Origin: Manihot esculenta
Taxonomy: Eukaryota; Streptophyta; Magnoliopsida; Malpighiales; Euphorbiaceae
Reading direction: 5' to 3'
Assembly (NCBI RefSeq): GCF_001659605.2
Contig: NC_035167.2
Location: 2,666,001-2,730,000, forward strand
Length of the DNA: 64,000 nucleotides
In this document: piece by piece, positions 24,667 to 41,300 of the stretch
How positions within the stretch are numbered: position 1 is the first letter of the stretch
Layout of the letters: the number at the start of each line of letters is the position of its first letter
Program-made: the position numbers and the translations under genes
The notes under the pieces: model-generated
Seen by the model: the letters and a program-made list of their open reading frames with translations, nothing else
Told to the model about the DNA's origin: nothing
The model's database searches: none

Positions 24667-27600
24667 CTAATGTTCTGGTTCCAAATCTTCATCAGGTAAT
24701 ACTACAGTTAACAAGGAGTATTTAACCCGGAGAGAAATCCTACCCTTCTCGACAACTAGTCTGGCCCCAGATACAACCCAATAGCCAGGTGTTTCCTGGG
24801 GCCCACGCGTCATCTCTGTTGTGTCAACAAACTTCAGAAGCTTGGGGACTTGAACAGGCACTGGGGGCCCCCCAGGGTATACAGCTGAATTTATATTCAC
24901 ATCAGCTGGTCGTGGAGGTGGTTTCTGAACTGATGTGAAGTGATGACTGATTAATGTTGATATGATGCCAGATTTAGGTGCTAACCCTGGTGATCCGTCC
25001 CACTCTGGATGCTTTACAGCTGTAGCTCCCGACACAGTCGAGAATCGCAATCGTAAGAAAAGAATATTTTTAAATCCGTATTTCTCAACTTGTAATTGGG
25101 CTCCCGTTACTATAGAAAGTTCCTCTTCAGACTCAACTGGAGCAGTACAAACATGAGAGAAATTCTTCCATTGAACTTTCTCATAGTACCTATGATCGTA
25201 GAACTCCTGACAGAAATTACCATGTGGATCATCAGCGAGTTGGAAAATTTTCGGAAGAGATGAAAGGTGCTGCAAGTGAATGGCCAAGCGATTGCTTCTT
25301 TTGCCTTCTAGATAAAGCCGAAGACCAGTCACTGGCCTCTTACCAACATCAACCTGTCAAGGAACTTACAAATTCAGGTTCCTGTCAAATAAAACACAAT
25401 CAATTAACAGCTACAACCAGTTTTGGCGCTTTCTATACCATTGATGGATGTACAAATACATACAAATTAGAGCCAGCCAGCCAACCTGTTCCATAGAAAA
25501 TTACCTAGAGAATATGTTCCAGAACATGGAGAAATGCAAATCCCTGAAATCGTCTATATTTTTGTGTAACTCACAAAACATTCAGTCCATATGACTCTTC
25601 ACTTCAAAACTTCTAATAGTCAGATTTGAACTCAATTAATAAATCCACCCCTTCAACATTACTTGCTATGGAAGTACTTGATGTACAAGTCCTATTTTCT
25701 AGATCACAAAGTATTTATTACCACAAAAATTAAATAACTTGAAAACTACTAAGCCTATCAGATTTGTTTACTTGAAAATTCTACCTCAAAATTATGGCAC
25801 AGCATATTTAGAATTCTAGAGCCAGCAACAAATTACAGTGTTTCAGCCAATGATGGCCATCTCTTAGCATGTTAATCAATTTAACTATCATGCAAATAAC
25901 CTAGCAGACACAGTGCTATCCAAAAACATTCTATTATTAATTTGTCATTCATAAGGTCATACACAACATACAAAAGCATGAAACCTTTTTAGTAAAATGA
26001 CATGGCACAGCCAGGTAAGAAATATAAGAAAAACTTTGCAAAGAGAAGATGCCTTACTGGGGTTGTGTTTACAAAAAGCTTCGGGCCCATGAGACTAAAT
26101 TGTAAAGATGCCGTACTTTGCTGCTTCCTTTGTGGACCAAGGGGAAGTTCGCTAAACACTGGTGCCCATTGCCTTGGCAGCTGAAATTCCAAAAACTGGT
26201 GTAGCTCTTCAATTGGGGGCTTATCTGGAGGGCATAAGCAAAGCCACAACAGTCAGCATCATGATTAAAGAAAGGCAACTGATAGATCATAATCTTTATG
26301 AAGAGATCTGAACATGAATCATATGTTAGCAATGAAAAGACCTTTAGGGGTAAGGATCAAAGGGGTTTCAAGAAAGAACTAATAAAGAGCATCCAAATGT
26401 AAAACAAATATCAAATTGATCATAATTAGTAATGCTGCTAATCAAAAGAAATCCAATGAAGTTATCTTAAATCAATTTTACTCACATCGTAGATATAGAT
26501 TTACGGCGTGGCTCAAGAATCCATTCCCTGGGACTCCATTCAATAGAGAAGTAATTGGAATAAAGGACATTGAGATTACATCAGGCTCAAATTGAACAGT
26601 GTGTAACCAATCACTGTGGGATAGAACTTTATTGTCACTTCCACCTCTCCTTTTGTAAATTATCATGATATCCTGAAATTGTTGTAATTAAATGAGAACA
26701 AGTAACCCTATAATTTGGCCAAAGGACAATCTTATTGATCCTGCTACAATATCAAGAATAAATTGTGCGACAAAACACACCTCCTTTTGAGAATAAGAAC
26801 TTGAGGAACCAGTATCAGCAAACCTTGGCAGCTGCTCCCTGATTTCCAACTGAGACAATGATGACTAGATCAATTGCCAATGATTAGATGGGATTCCTAG
26901 ACGAAGATAAGAACCAAATATGTGAATTCATCTGTGTGTGTCAATGTGTCTGTTCACATAACAAGGTTTACAAGTCCCTTAAACAAGGTAAGGACCATTA
27001 TGCAACGTTTTTATGCCCCCACAGAAAAACAGTACACCATATCCAATTACCAACCATCATACTTTGCTGCTACAACCCTTAAATGATGGTCCATTGCACT
27101 ATATATAAGTCTCTCTCTCATGATACCACTGGCTGAAATGTTACACTTTAGCCACAAAACCCTAAAAAGGTAACAGAACACGATTCTAGCCCAGGACAGA
27201 TAATCTTTGGGGGAGAGCTTAAAGTAGATGGGGCAAAAGAGTTGAGGAAAGATGCAGCAGCACTTTATTCTCAAGAATTTCGCTGGTCAAAGATTACCTA
27301 AATTAAGCAGAAATTTATACACATCTTTTTTTTAACCTGAAAACAAATTAGATAACTAGTATGTTCTGAAAATTGAAAACAATTCAATGCTCAAAATTGA
27401 AAACAATTCAATGCTCAAAATTGAAAACAATTCAATGCTCAAAATTGAAAACAATTCAATGCTCAAAATTGAAAACAATTCAATGCTCAAAATTGAAAAC
27501 AATTCAATGCTCAAAATTGAAAACCAAATACGGTAGAAAAAACAAACTTTTCACAAACCTTGTTATTCTGATAAACTCGTTCAGAAGCCATGGTATATTG

Positions 27601-29724
27601 TCCACTGGCATCTAAAAACCTCTTATCAGCCATCTCTTTTAGTCTCTTCTGTAGGTCAGCTGGTTGAAGAATAGATGAATGCTGCTGCTTCATACATATG
27701 ACGTCCTTCCCACCCATCTTCACGCCAACAATAATATGAGTGCCAAACATTTCAATAAACCTGGAAAAGTGAACTTATTGTCCAAATCTCAGTTCCAAAC
27801 TTAATATAGCATATAGTTCATTTTAAATGGCAAGCAATTTTCTACCTCCCCTTGATGTAATATGGACAATTTTGTTTGTCAGTATAGATTAGTAAGGTAC
27901 ATAGATGATCAACACAATAGAACAATGAAAAATAGGCCCAAAAACACACATTGGTTTGTTGATGCCACATCTACTCTTTCTTTTGTATTAAAATGGAAAA
28001 AAGGGACCTAATTAAAGTTGAATGAAAGGAACGGGTCTACGTTATTTTTGTTTAGGAATTGGGAGAGAACCAATAGCATTAATTAAAAAAAGTTACAATT
28101 TGCTAGAATTTTTCATTTAGCGAATTTAAAATTATGCATTTTTTATCCTTAAACTTTTGTGTCTTTATAAACAGGGATGCTGTGAATATAACAAGGGAAG
28201 TCTTTTCGCAAAAAATCTTTCAGATGTTTTAGACAACTCTTCTGCTCTTTTTAATTCCACGATCCTCATTTCTCTCTCCCTATGAAGTATGAACCTTGTT
28301 AATGGGTTTGACCTTCTCTTTTAGAATATTTAAACTATTATGAACAGAATATGCGCTGTAGCTTGTCTCAAAATCCAAATAACCATTTTATGATTTTAAA
28401 ATCATCCTGTTTGTAAGGCAAAAACCATAACAAAAATAGACTAACAAACAAACATGTCAAAATCATGAAAAAGAAACTAGCAGTCATATAGAAAAAATCA
28501 TTAAAAAAATTGCTTTTAAACTAAGCTGAGACATGATGATTGACAGCAATCTCATCATTTGCCTAAACTACAGCTGTGAATACTTACTTTGCTAATGCTG
28601 CAGGTTCCCATGATGATGGAACAGCCTTTTTAACATGATCACGAAGTACCATTTGAGATTTCTCTAATGCAACTGTATAAAGAGTAATGAATACCCCATC
28701 AGAAGCCAGAGTTTTAGTATTAGCTGCATCTTTCTGCCAACAACCTGTAAATTCAAACATGGAATTGAACAGCCCAGAGGGAATTTTTCCAGTCAATGAC
28801 ATTTCCTGGTTGAATTGCTCAGACATCTGTGAGAAAAGAAGAAAAGATAAGAGAAAGTGAAGGTAAGAGATACTCAAAACATGATTAATCCATATATATG
28901 TATGATTACTATTAGTTTTTTGGAAACATAATGCATGCAACTCATGGAAGAGGGTAAATTTGTCCCTTCACACAGCCACACAGCATCTTAAACAATAGTT
29001 TACTATCCAAGAATCCTCAGCATTTAAATATTTTACCAACTCTATACAAATTCAAACAAAAATGAACAACGTACTCTAAAAATTGCAAGTAGTAGAAATT
29101 TAGATTTCATAGTGATTGCTTGTCAATCATGACATAGCAATACCATACAAAGCAGTGCACATAACAGAGAGAATACTTAGTCAAGTGCAAAGAGTTGACA
29201 CAGGATAAACAAAACAATAAAATGCATCAGTTCAATGATGGGGCTATAGTGACAGTTGATGCAAATGGTGCAGGAGAAAAAACAGAGTGCTTTATTAAAA
29301 AGTATAAGAAAATCCATCAATCCAAGGAAGCCATGCATTTTAGAATAAGAATGCATATAATTTCCTATCAATTAGTAGCCAACCGTGCATAAGAGCAATA
29401 AAAAGTCAATCCATATAACTGGGGATTAAAATTAAAAGGTAATGACAAACAATAAACAAATACCTGCTGGAATGAGAGGACATCAGATCTAAACCTTGTC
29501 CGCTCCCCTTTATCACACTTTATTGATTTGGACACATTTGGTATTGAAATCCCACCGGGCAAAACAATCTCTCTGCCCACACCTTCATCAATCTCAATTA
29601 ATTGTGAATCCTTTGCGCCTCCTTTACAATATTTCAACCTTAAATCTGTTGTTATATCATATCCACGCCCTATGGACTCAATTGCAACCTCAGCTGCCTT
29701 TGGAGCTGGAAGTCTAAGTGCCAT
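24667..29724 (-). CDS. MACPF domain-containing protein (At4g24290-like)
   Basis: Seven coding exons on the minus strand, 29724-29464, 28826-28588, 27760-27559, 26849-26781, 26672-26486, 26224-26058 and 25353-24667, join in frame to 603 residues, close to the roughly 600 usual for plant MACPF proteins. The family shares the fold of perforin and complement pore proteins; plant members such as NSL1 and CAD1 restrain cell death and salicylate-linked defence. The N-terminus MALRLPAPKAAEVAIESIG and the block LPGGISIPNVSKSIKCDKGE are characteristic. The MACPF signature FGTHIIVGVKMGGKD is at about residues 172-186. KPPIEELHQFLEFQLPRQWA and the C-terminal GYWVVSGARL region are intact. There is no signal peptide. 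Which of the four plant subfamilies it belongs to is judged from overall likeness to At4g24290 and needs a tree. A spliced 5' UTR is likely, with an acceptor near 29769. Confidence 0.94.
27369..27525. repeat. 24-bp minisatellite, about 6.5 copies
   Basis: The unit AAAATTGAAAACAATTCAATGCTC repeats head to tail six times, without visible change, then stops in a partial copy. It lies in intron 3 of the MACPF gene, about 35 bp downstream of exon 3's donor site. The copies are direct and unspaced, so it is not a CRISPR array. Confidence 0.95.
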
Positions 29725-29769
29725 TACTCAGCACATCACTGCACTTCCAAAATGCTGAACCATACCCTA

Positions 29770-31130
29770 CATAAATTAATTAAACACAAATTTAGCCCTA
29801 ATGCTGGACCACTAGCTAAATCAAAATAAACACGTTTCTAAGTATATAAAATACATGTGCAAATCTCAAAATAAATAAATTCAATTTTTCTTAGTCAAAT
29901 ACCAAATCTGAATTCCATATTTAATACAGGACGCCCATTCTTGTATCAATTCAACATGAAAACACGCACGTTTTACGTGTAAAGGAATACATAAATTCTA
30001 TTCTGAGTATCAGCTGCAGCTACACATGCACAAACTTACACGCGCATTATAAATAAACATTTTAAAAATAGAGCAAATTATAATATATGAGACCAAAGAC
30101 ATCTATATTTTGGTACATTTTAAACAAAGAAATCTTCAAAGTTAATACACATGAATAGCTCAAATTAAGAAAAAAATCACACTATTCGGTAAATCTAATA
30201 GAAACTCGACACCTAGTTCATAAAAAACATATTTAACTTAATGTAGCTAAAATTCAACATCCTTAGTCGAAGAGCAAACCCAAAACCCATAGCAATACAG
30301 GATATGAATTGTTTGCTCAATCAACACGAAAACGAGCAATTCTAAGCATAAGAGAACTACATAAAATTTCTCTCAGATTTGTAGCTAGACAATCACAAAG
30401 TTCACGCATTTATTTAACAAAAAATAAACAAAATAAAGAAGAGCAGAAACAAAATAATCACATATGACTACAAACGCATATATTTAGCTCAAATTAAACT
30501 AAATTCCCTGAAAATTTCATCATCAAGCTGATCCAACTTGCACAGTGCATCAAATCAAACTTGTTTAACTAACATAAATCAAAATCCACGCAATTTTTGA
30601 CTCGAAAACAGATCTAAGCTCTTTCATGCAAACTAACACATGCATACATAACCACATATAGACGCAAACTCCATACATTGCTCACGCCGAGAATCAAAAA
30701 CTTCGCAACGATAGGTTTCTTCAATCCCTCAGATGATAACAAAGATCGAGCTCAATATACACTAAAATTCACGTGAAACGGAGCTCATTATCATCAAGTT
30801 TATTCAAAAATTTCCTCCACAAACCGCAAGATTTCGCGCAGGTTGCTAAACGTCTATGATAGATTCCACTGAGGATTTTAGTAAAGGGGGAGACAGAGGA
30901 AGAGAAACCCTAAGCTCATAGGCAGAGAAAGCAAGTGAAGTGAAAAATGTGCCAGGAGAAAAAAGAGAGAATTTTAGTAAAGAGAAATAGCTCAAATAAG
31001 TAATATTTTAGTTTTGACCAGAGAAGTGTGAGATTCTAATGGCATGTGACTGACTGTGACCTAACTCCCTCAAACAGATGACACGGTGGTAAGGGATAAC
31101 TTCACTGCCTGTGACCTAATCGTTATTAAC
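29770..31130 (-). promoter_or_regulatory. Putative 5' leader intron and promoter region of the MACPF gene
   Basis: The first coding exon is preceded on the minus strand by a good acceptor (TTATGTAG, intron ending near 29769). The T-rich minus-strand sequence up to about 30800 looks like a long leader intron. A pyrimidine-rich candidate first exon lies at about 30830-30930. No clear TATA box was identified. The limits are inferred. Confidence 0.4.
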
Positions 31131-32530
31131 CCTTCAGCCGCTGTGAATGGGCCGACATTTAAGTTTAAATCAAAAAATCGAATTGTACTAATCCATTCCA
31201 ACTTATTGATTTGGTTGGTTGAAATGTTGGATTTAATTTGATTAGTATATTTAAAATTATTCAATTTTCTATTTGATTGAATTTGATTGAATTTAAACAT
31301 TTTAAATTACCGATTAAATTAAAATAACTAATTTTATTGGCTAGGTCCAAGTCCAAACTCGAACCCTCTCATTCTGGTGTCCAACCCAGCACCCAAAGTC
31401 CTCCCCTTTTGGCCTTTCTCATACCTAATTCAGAGGTTCTCTCCATTCCTGATTTCCTTCCGAGCCCGAGCCCGAGCCCGAACCCCTATTCACTCACAGT
31501 CAGTTAAAATTAAAATCCTTAACGAATCCTTAAATTCCATTAATCTCTTTTCCTTCCACTGTCAATCTTTTTTTATTGACCGTCAACCTCTTTTCTGTCG
31601 ATATGCTGCACTTCTTTCTCGTTTTTTTTTCTCAAAATGGCCAACACCACCATCAATAACCTCAGCGACAGCTGTGATCACAATGAGTCGAGTTCTCTCT
31701 TTGACAAGAGCATTGAAGAACATAACAAGAAACTCACAGCGATTTTCAACTGTAATTGAGCCGCCCTGAATATAAGCCCATGGGTCGGGCTTAGTGGAAC
31801 TCCAACTAGCGATCTTAAAGTTTGTAAATCTTCTTTTTTATTTAATTCGATTTCCTTAATATGATGAATTTTGAGAGTATTGAATTATTTGAATTAGATC
31901 TTTTTTTTTCTAAATTAATGTCATTTTCAGATTTCATGAAATTGATGAGTGAAGTTATAAAAAATCTATGTAGATTTTGATTTCAATTTTGAACTGAACT
32001 AAATTTATGTTTATCAATTAGATTCAGTTTATTATAATTTCATAATCAATTTTTAAAATTTTAATAATTTAATTTTCAAATTGAACCGATGGATTGCACA
32101 ACTAAACAACCATAAATATAATAGAACTTATTCCTTTGGTTGTCATTAAAATATTAAATAAAAATTTTATTTTAAAATTAATAATTAAAAAATATTATTT
32201 TTTTTAAATTTTTTAATCACACTCTATATTAATTTAATTACTAATTAATTTTAAATTTTATATATTATATTAAATGTATTCACAATGTTAGTCATTTTAA
32301 TAATAGTAATAATTATTTTTTTTTGAAAATAATAATAATAATTATTTTAACCGTGTATGATTTTAAGCTCAAGTCCACTACTCAACATGATGGGCTGACC
32401 CACATGACTGAGCCCAGACCCAGAGTCAGCCTAACAAAAACAAAACCACACACCACAACCACCTCGATCTTTCCATCCGGGCAGCCCGAAAATCCGATCT
32501 TACGGCTAATATTCCTGCCCGTGCGCAGCC
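31131..32530. other. Intergenic between divergent MACPF and HSP70 genes, with repeat fragments
   Basis: Sequence resembling the TTGATT/AATCGAA dispersed repeat occurs at about 31165-31300, and a related piece at about 31990-32100 ends ACCGATGGATTGCACA, like the end of the hAT-type MITE. A less AT-rich segment with a possible gene fragment lies between them (31637-31759). A short (GCCCGA)n array is at about 31462-31486. Confidence 0.45.
31637..31759 (+). pseudogene. Possible gene fragment, 40-codon open frame
   Basis: An ATG at 31637 opens a 40-codon frame (MANTTINNLSDSCDHNESSS at its start, ending AIFNCN) that stops with TGA at 31757-31759. Reading through the stop gives a further plausible peptide up to a possible donor near 31820. 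An overlapping frame from 31377 is also open, so the choice is uncertain. The codon texture looks gene-like, but I do not recognise a family. It could be the first exon of a lost gene or chance. Confidence 0.2.
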
Positions 32531-32538
32531 CTAGATGG

Positions 32539-32629
32539 TTCTGGAACTCTTCCACGTGTCACCACCAAACCTTTAAGGCCATAGCTATCTCATGTTGTCT
32601 CTCTCACAAACCTACACTTCCCCTATAAG
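32539..32629 (+). promoter_or_regulatory. HSP70 promoter: heat-shock-element-like motif, G-box, TATA box
   Basis: TTC-GAA-TTC triplets at 32539-32541, 32544-32546 and 32550-32552 form a heat-shock-element-like array; the last spacer is three bases instead of two. A G-box CACGTG follows immediately at 32553-32558. A TATA box TATAAG is at 32624-32629, about 200 bp before the start codon. These fit a stress- and light-responsive nuclear gene for a plastid chaperone. Binding is inferred. Confidence 0.6.
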
Positions 32630-32827
32630 CCCAAAACCCTTCTCCACGCTTCTCTTATCTTCTCCAAGCTCAGTTTCTGCATAACCACAAGCTCAAAATC
32701 TCGAATTAGGGTTTCAACCCAATTCTCTCTATTGGTTATAGGATTTTGAATTGGTTCATATCCCTACTCCAATTTCCACTCATTGAGGTCCATTTTTTCA
32801 TAGAATTGTATAAAAAAACCCTAGAAA

Positions 32828-36401
<3,574 letters not shown>

Positions 36402-38374
36402 AAAGGCAAGTTGAGCTCCTTCCTGGTGATGTGTATAAGAAATTGATTCTGCCTGGTCGGGTTGCTGCATTTTCAGACATTTTTGCTCTTTGAAGGGAGG
36501 AAAGAATTGTTTTTAGGAATATAGAGGACCAAGAACGTAATAGCAAATCCATAATAGTGTTCTTTTTTTTTTTTTTAATAATATAATATTATTTAGATTT
36601 TAATTGTGGCTTGATTATTGCGAGTTTTGACATTAGCCCCATATCTTGGAATTGCTTAAGTGGCACTCACAATGGTTCGTATTACTGGTAAGCAAAACAA
36701 GCTTCTGAATTTTAAGATCACACCCTTGGCTTAAGATGAGTTTCAAAATCAGCAAGGTTGGACAAAGATGTCAAGTTGGGTAATGAAATATAATTTAAAT
36801 ATTCATTTCGAATTCGTTCAAAATAAATCATGGTAAGGGAAGAAATTTAAATAAATTCCTTAACAATTATAAAAACTAGTCAACTCGCTGGTTATTAAAT
36901 TTTTTAACGTAATTTCATTTTTTTTTTATTATATTTCCATTGTTAAAATTTATTGATTGCACTAGAGAAAAAATAATAGTTATATTCAATTGTATCATTT
37001 GAAAATTTTATTTAAATAATAACAAACTTTAGTTTAATATTGAAAATTTTTATGTAATTTTGTCATTATCAAATTGTTGCCTAAACAAAATAAGTAAATA
37101 TATACTTTTTTTTTTTTTTAATGTCATGTGAAATGTAGAAAGAAAAATAGATAGACATGCATATAAACTTTATTATTATTGACTTCTTACATTAACGATT
37201 AAAAAGATTAAAAGTTTATATATTAATTAATGATAATAATAAAACAAACAAATTTTATCTGAGCTATATAATAAAAATATAGCTTAAATTATAGAAATAT
37301 GCAATAAGAAAAGGATTTCCCTTATCAATGTTGTTTTTTTTTTTTTTTTGACATGATAGTTTTTTTTAAGCCTACTTTTCTGATATTTAAGCTCATTTTT
37401 ATGATATTTGAACTCAGTTTTATACTATTTATATAGATTATATTTCTTTTGAAATGATTTATTTTTAATTAGAAAAAAAAATAAATTCTTTAAGGAATAA
37501 AAAAATCAAATGATTCGAGACATTTAGTCTTGAAAAGGAAGCAGAAAGACACGCTTGAGGAAATCTAAATCTTCCAAATCTCTCTAACATATAGCATCAG
37601 ATAATCAAACAATTCCCAAACAGCAAAAACTTCGAAGAATAACCCACTTCCCTAAGCCTGTATTAGGTAAGCCATAATGGAATACAATCCAGTAATTTAG
37701 TAAAGCCTATCCATTAGTTTCAGTATTTTTAAAATTAACTATCGTGTCGTTGTATATATAAAAAATTTATCAATCCCAACATGGTAGAACATTTGCTATT
37801 CCAATCACAGTTTAATTTTCATAATTAATTCCATATATTTAGACAATTTAGCCTTTTTTGTTTAAATATATATAGAAAATTATTTCTTAAAAAATAGAAT
37901 GCTGATTCCACCATTTTTTTAATGGTATGAGCTAATTTCTTGGAGGGCATTTGGATTAGAGGCTCGGAATGACTAATGGCTGCTTAATTTTTTTAAAATT
38001 AAAAGGATTGAATAAAGAGTAATGTGCAAGTTTTTATCAAACTATATAGTATTTTTTTTAACTGATACACCTAGTTGGAAACGTAAATGTGACAAAGCAT
38101 ACGTGAGGTTTTACGCACAGCCATAATCATAGATTATAAGTTGCCAAGTATTTATTTCAATCAAACACAAGGACCATAGTTGAATTAAGCTAATGGTTGC
38201 TAACACAATCACAGCAATTTTGGATACAGCTCCTAATGGAATTAATTCTACTGAACAGTAAAAGCTACAGAGATCATATATTCATTAATCCTAATGGACA
38301 TTAATGCCTATGTGATATTGAACACTTACATAGAATTCCACATGCCTATGTGGAATCAAAATTACGTGGCTCTC
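36402..38374. other. Spacer between convergent HSP70 and PSD genes
   Basis: The first 200 bp should hold the HSP70 3' UTR, and a T run lies at about 36563-36575. The remainder is AT-rich with T runs near 37107 and 37333. No gene is supported. The 3' UTR of the minus-strand PSD gene should end somewhere below 38375. Confidence 0.5.
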
Positions 38375-41300
38375 TCAATCTTCCAACACACAGTTTTCCA
38401 AGTTTGGCAAATCAATTCCTGATTGTTTCCTCGTGGCAATACCCAACTTCATTCCAACAGAAACTAACGTTTCCAGTGACCTGGCACTGTTGACTAGGAG
38501 GTCTTCATCAATCTGAATAGCACCCTGCATGATATCCCTCTAATTAGATGTGAAATGTGTGCAACTGCTAAATGACATCTATGTGTTTGTAGCTTTAATT
38601 AAAACTTTCAAAAGGTCAACTAAATTGAAAAGGGTGCAGCTATTATAAGATCGACCTCGTATTAGAATGAATTTAAACAACAATTATACACAATTCAATT
38701 AATTCATATATGGATATAAATTTAGAGATCATGACATCAATGAAACTTATTATTTAGATCTTACGAGGAAACTTATTAGTTGGTTCCTGAGTTGTGAAAA
38801 ATACATTACTACTTACCTAAAGTTTTAAAAAAAATCTACTAATTAATCATTCAATTAGTTTTAACCGTTAAATATTTTATTATTTAGTCCCTATATTATG
38901 CAAAAACTCATTAGTTGGTCTCTCATTTTTTAAAAAATATCTACTAATTAATCCCTCCACATTGAAAGCATTTTAAACTTTTCCATGATACTTTTTAAAA
39001 CTTTCGAAATGTTTTAATATATTTTTCAAAATCGAATAATTAATTAATAAGTTTTTTTATACCCCAGGGACCAAATAATAGTTTTCATATTCTATATATC
39101 GGAGTCAAAAAATTGGAACATACGTCTGAAAAGGATTCATCTAGTACCAACCTTTTCAAAGACGCAAATCACTGTGCTTCCACCGAATGAAAAATATCCA
39201 AACTGTAACATGACACATGCAATGCCAATTAAAAGGACCGGCCTTTATTCATGGGAAAAAAAAAAGCATAAAATCTTCAATTGCTAACCTCATCTCCTTT
39301 CTTGACGGAGTCGCCCTCCTTTTTCAAAAAGGTAATGCTGCCGACCATTGTTGCTCCAATTGCAACAAATGCCACCTTAAGCAAAAATAAGAAGAAATTA
39401 TTTATCTAGGCTAGCCAAATGAAAAACTACACCGTCTTCTAAGATAAGATTTGAAGCTAAACACTTCATTGTCCAGAGAATAAAGCAAGTGTGCTGGTTT
39501 ACTTCTCTGGCATTAATATGGCAAGCATGATGCAGTTTTATCTAGATCTGATTCAAACCTAAGTAGAATTAGCCTACTTGTCTATCGCTACTTTGAACAA
39601 TCCTTGAATCTTGAAATCACAAATTGTCCCTTCCTTCAACGTATGATTGGGGCTTAATCCAGATGAAAAGAAGAAAACAAGGTAACATATAGACTGCATT
39701 TTCTCCCACTAGAAGAAAAGTTAAATGACAGTGTCCATGCATTGCCGTATGGTCACTAAAGTAAACCACAAAGGATTTAGAAATGGTGATTCAGCCGTCC
39801 AAATTTATTGCATTTAGAAAAAACTTAATCATGTTCGCGGGTAGACTTCAGAAAAATAAGAGGAGGCCTTTGCTCAGATAGGAGCATAGTAAAAAACAAA
39901 CCCATGATCCAGCATCGGGAAACCATAAGAATTATATGAAAATGAGACGTGCCAAATTGCCAATAGCGTGTGTGTGTGTATAGGAATGAAAGCTGTGCAT
40001 TGAGCACCCAATTAAGTAGAACAGAAAAGAGAGTCATGCAGACAACTCTAACTACATTGGAATTGAGTTTTTTAAGGTTTAGCCAAGTTGCACTATATAT
40101 GAAACCCAATCCATAGAAAAAGGGCAACGTCTAAAATCAGGGTGCCATTGTATCCATATTTCTATAACATCAAGCAAGCGAATTACATTATTGCTTGCTT
40201 TGAGAATGAATTTATTGTTTTAATCTATGTTACAGGTAAGAAGAGGTACACTAAAATTGTAAGATTGTGAGTTTGTGACGATAAACCTTTCCAAATTCTG
40301 CAGTAGAAATGATTGATACAACTCGCTTATTCTCTGTGAAAACATTACAATACTCGCTATTGACAGCAATGGGATTAACCTGACAAGCAAAACAGTAGGC
40401 ATAAGGGAGGCAATCTTATAACAATGAAAAAAATATCAGGAACAGCCAATCATGCTCATAAGTTGCAGTAGTCCACGTACTGTGTATAAATTTCCAGGGA
40501 CGTTTACGAATTGCTCAATGATTCCAGAAACTGGCAAATGAAAGCGGTGATAATCCTGGAACCGTGAAAAGAAATAAGGCCAGAAAATGCAAAAATCACA
40601 TATGCAGTTTCAAGAAATTCTAGTATCTTCAGAAAGCAAGAAGGCAGCTGAAGAGCATTTGTGGAGAAAAATCTAGTAGTTTTACTCTGACTACCTAAAT
40701 GAAGAGCAAATACACATCCGAACACATGAATTAGTGGAGAAAGTCCCACTATCCAGTTGCCACAGTTCTCCCTCATTTATACCCTCAACACTCATACTAT
40801 TAGATTGAACTATTGATGATAGATTGAAGTGCAGCTATATCCTAACATAAACTTTCTTGATCATCCAGCATATGTAGGTTCAAATCCAAGCTCCCTTAGA
40901 ACTTAGGGGGAGAAATCATTTGGACCTAACAAGCTCTTGGTTCTCTTGTTTTCTTCCAAAATTTACGTTGTCAAACCAAATATTCATATCATGAAGTAAC
41001 ATACACAGCTTGTAACAAATACCTGTGGTGCCAATCGAAATATGACCAAAGATCCATCAACGAAATTGGTAGAACATATTTCCTTTCCCAGAAGGCCTTG
41101 AATAGAAAACTTCTGGCCCTGGTAATTATAAAAGAAAAATGATAGCAGAAATTAACTATTATAACAAAAGAATCCATAAATAGGAATGCATAAGAATATT
41201 CACAGAGATGAAAAGATATAGCTACAAATTAGATGACCCATTTATATCCTGATGCTTACAGTGATTCCACAAATTTTAAGCAGCCTTTCATGCCAATACC

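Noticed and set aside
27369..27525. CRISPR-like array of direct repeats
   Set aside because: The 24-bp units are contiguous with no unique spacers, in an intron of a plant gene. It is a minisatellite, and the ORF across it is a by-product.
39825..40127. Minus-strand open frame of 100 codons
   Set aside because: It lies wholly inside PSD intron 18 and shows no family resemblance. The flanking exons splice in frame without it.
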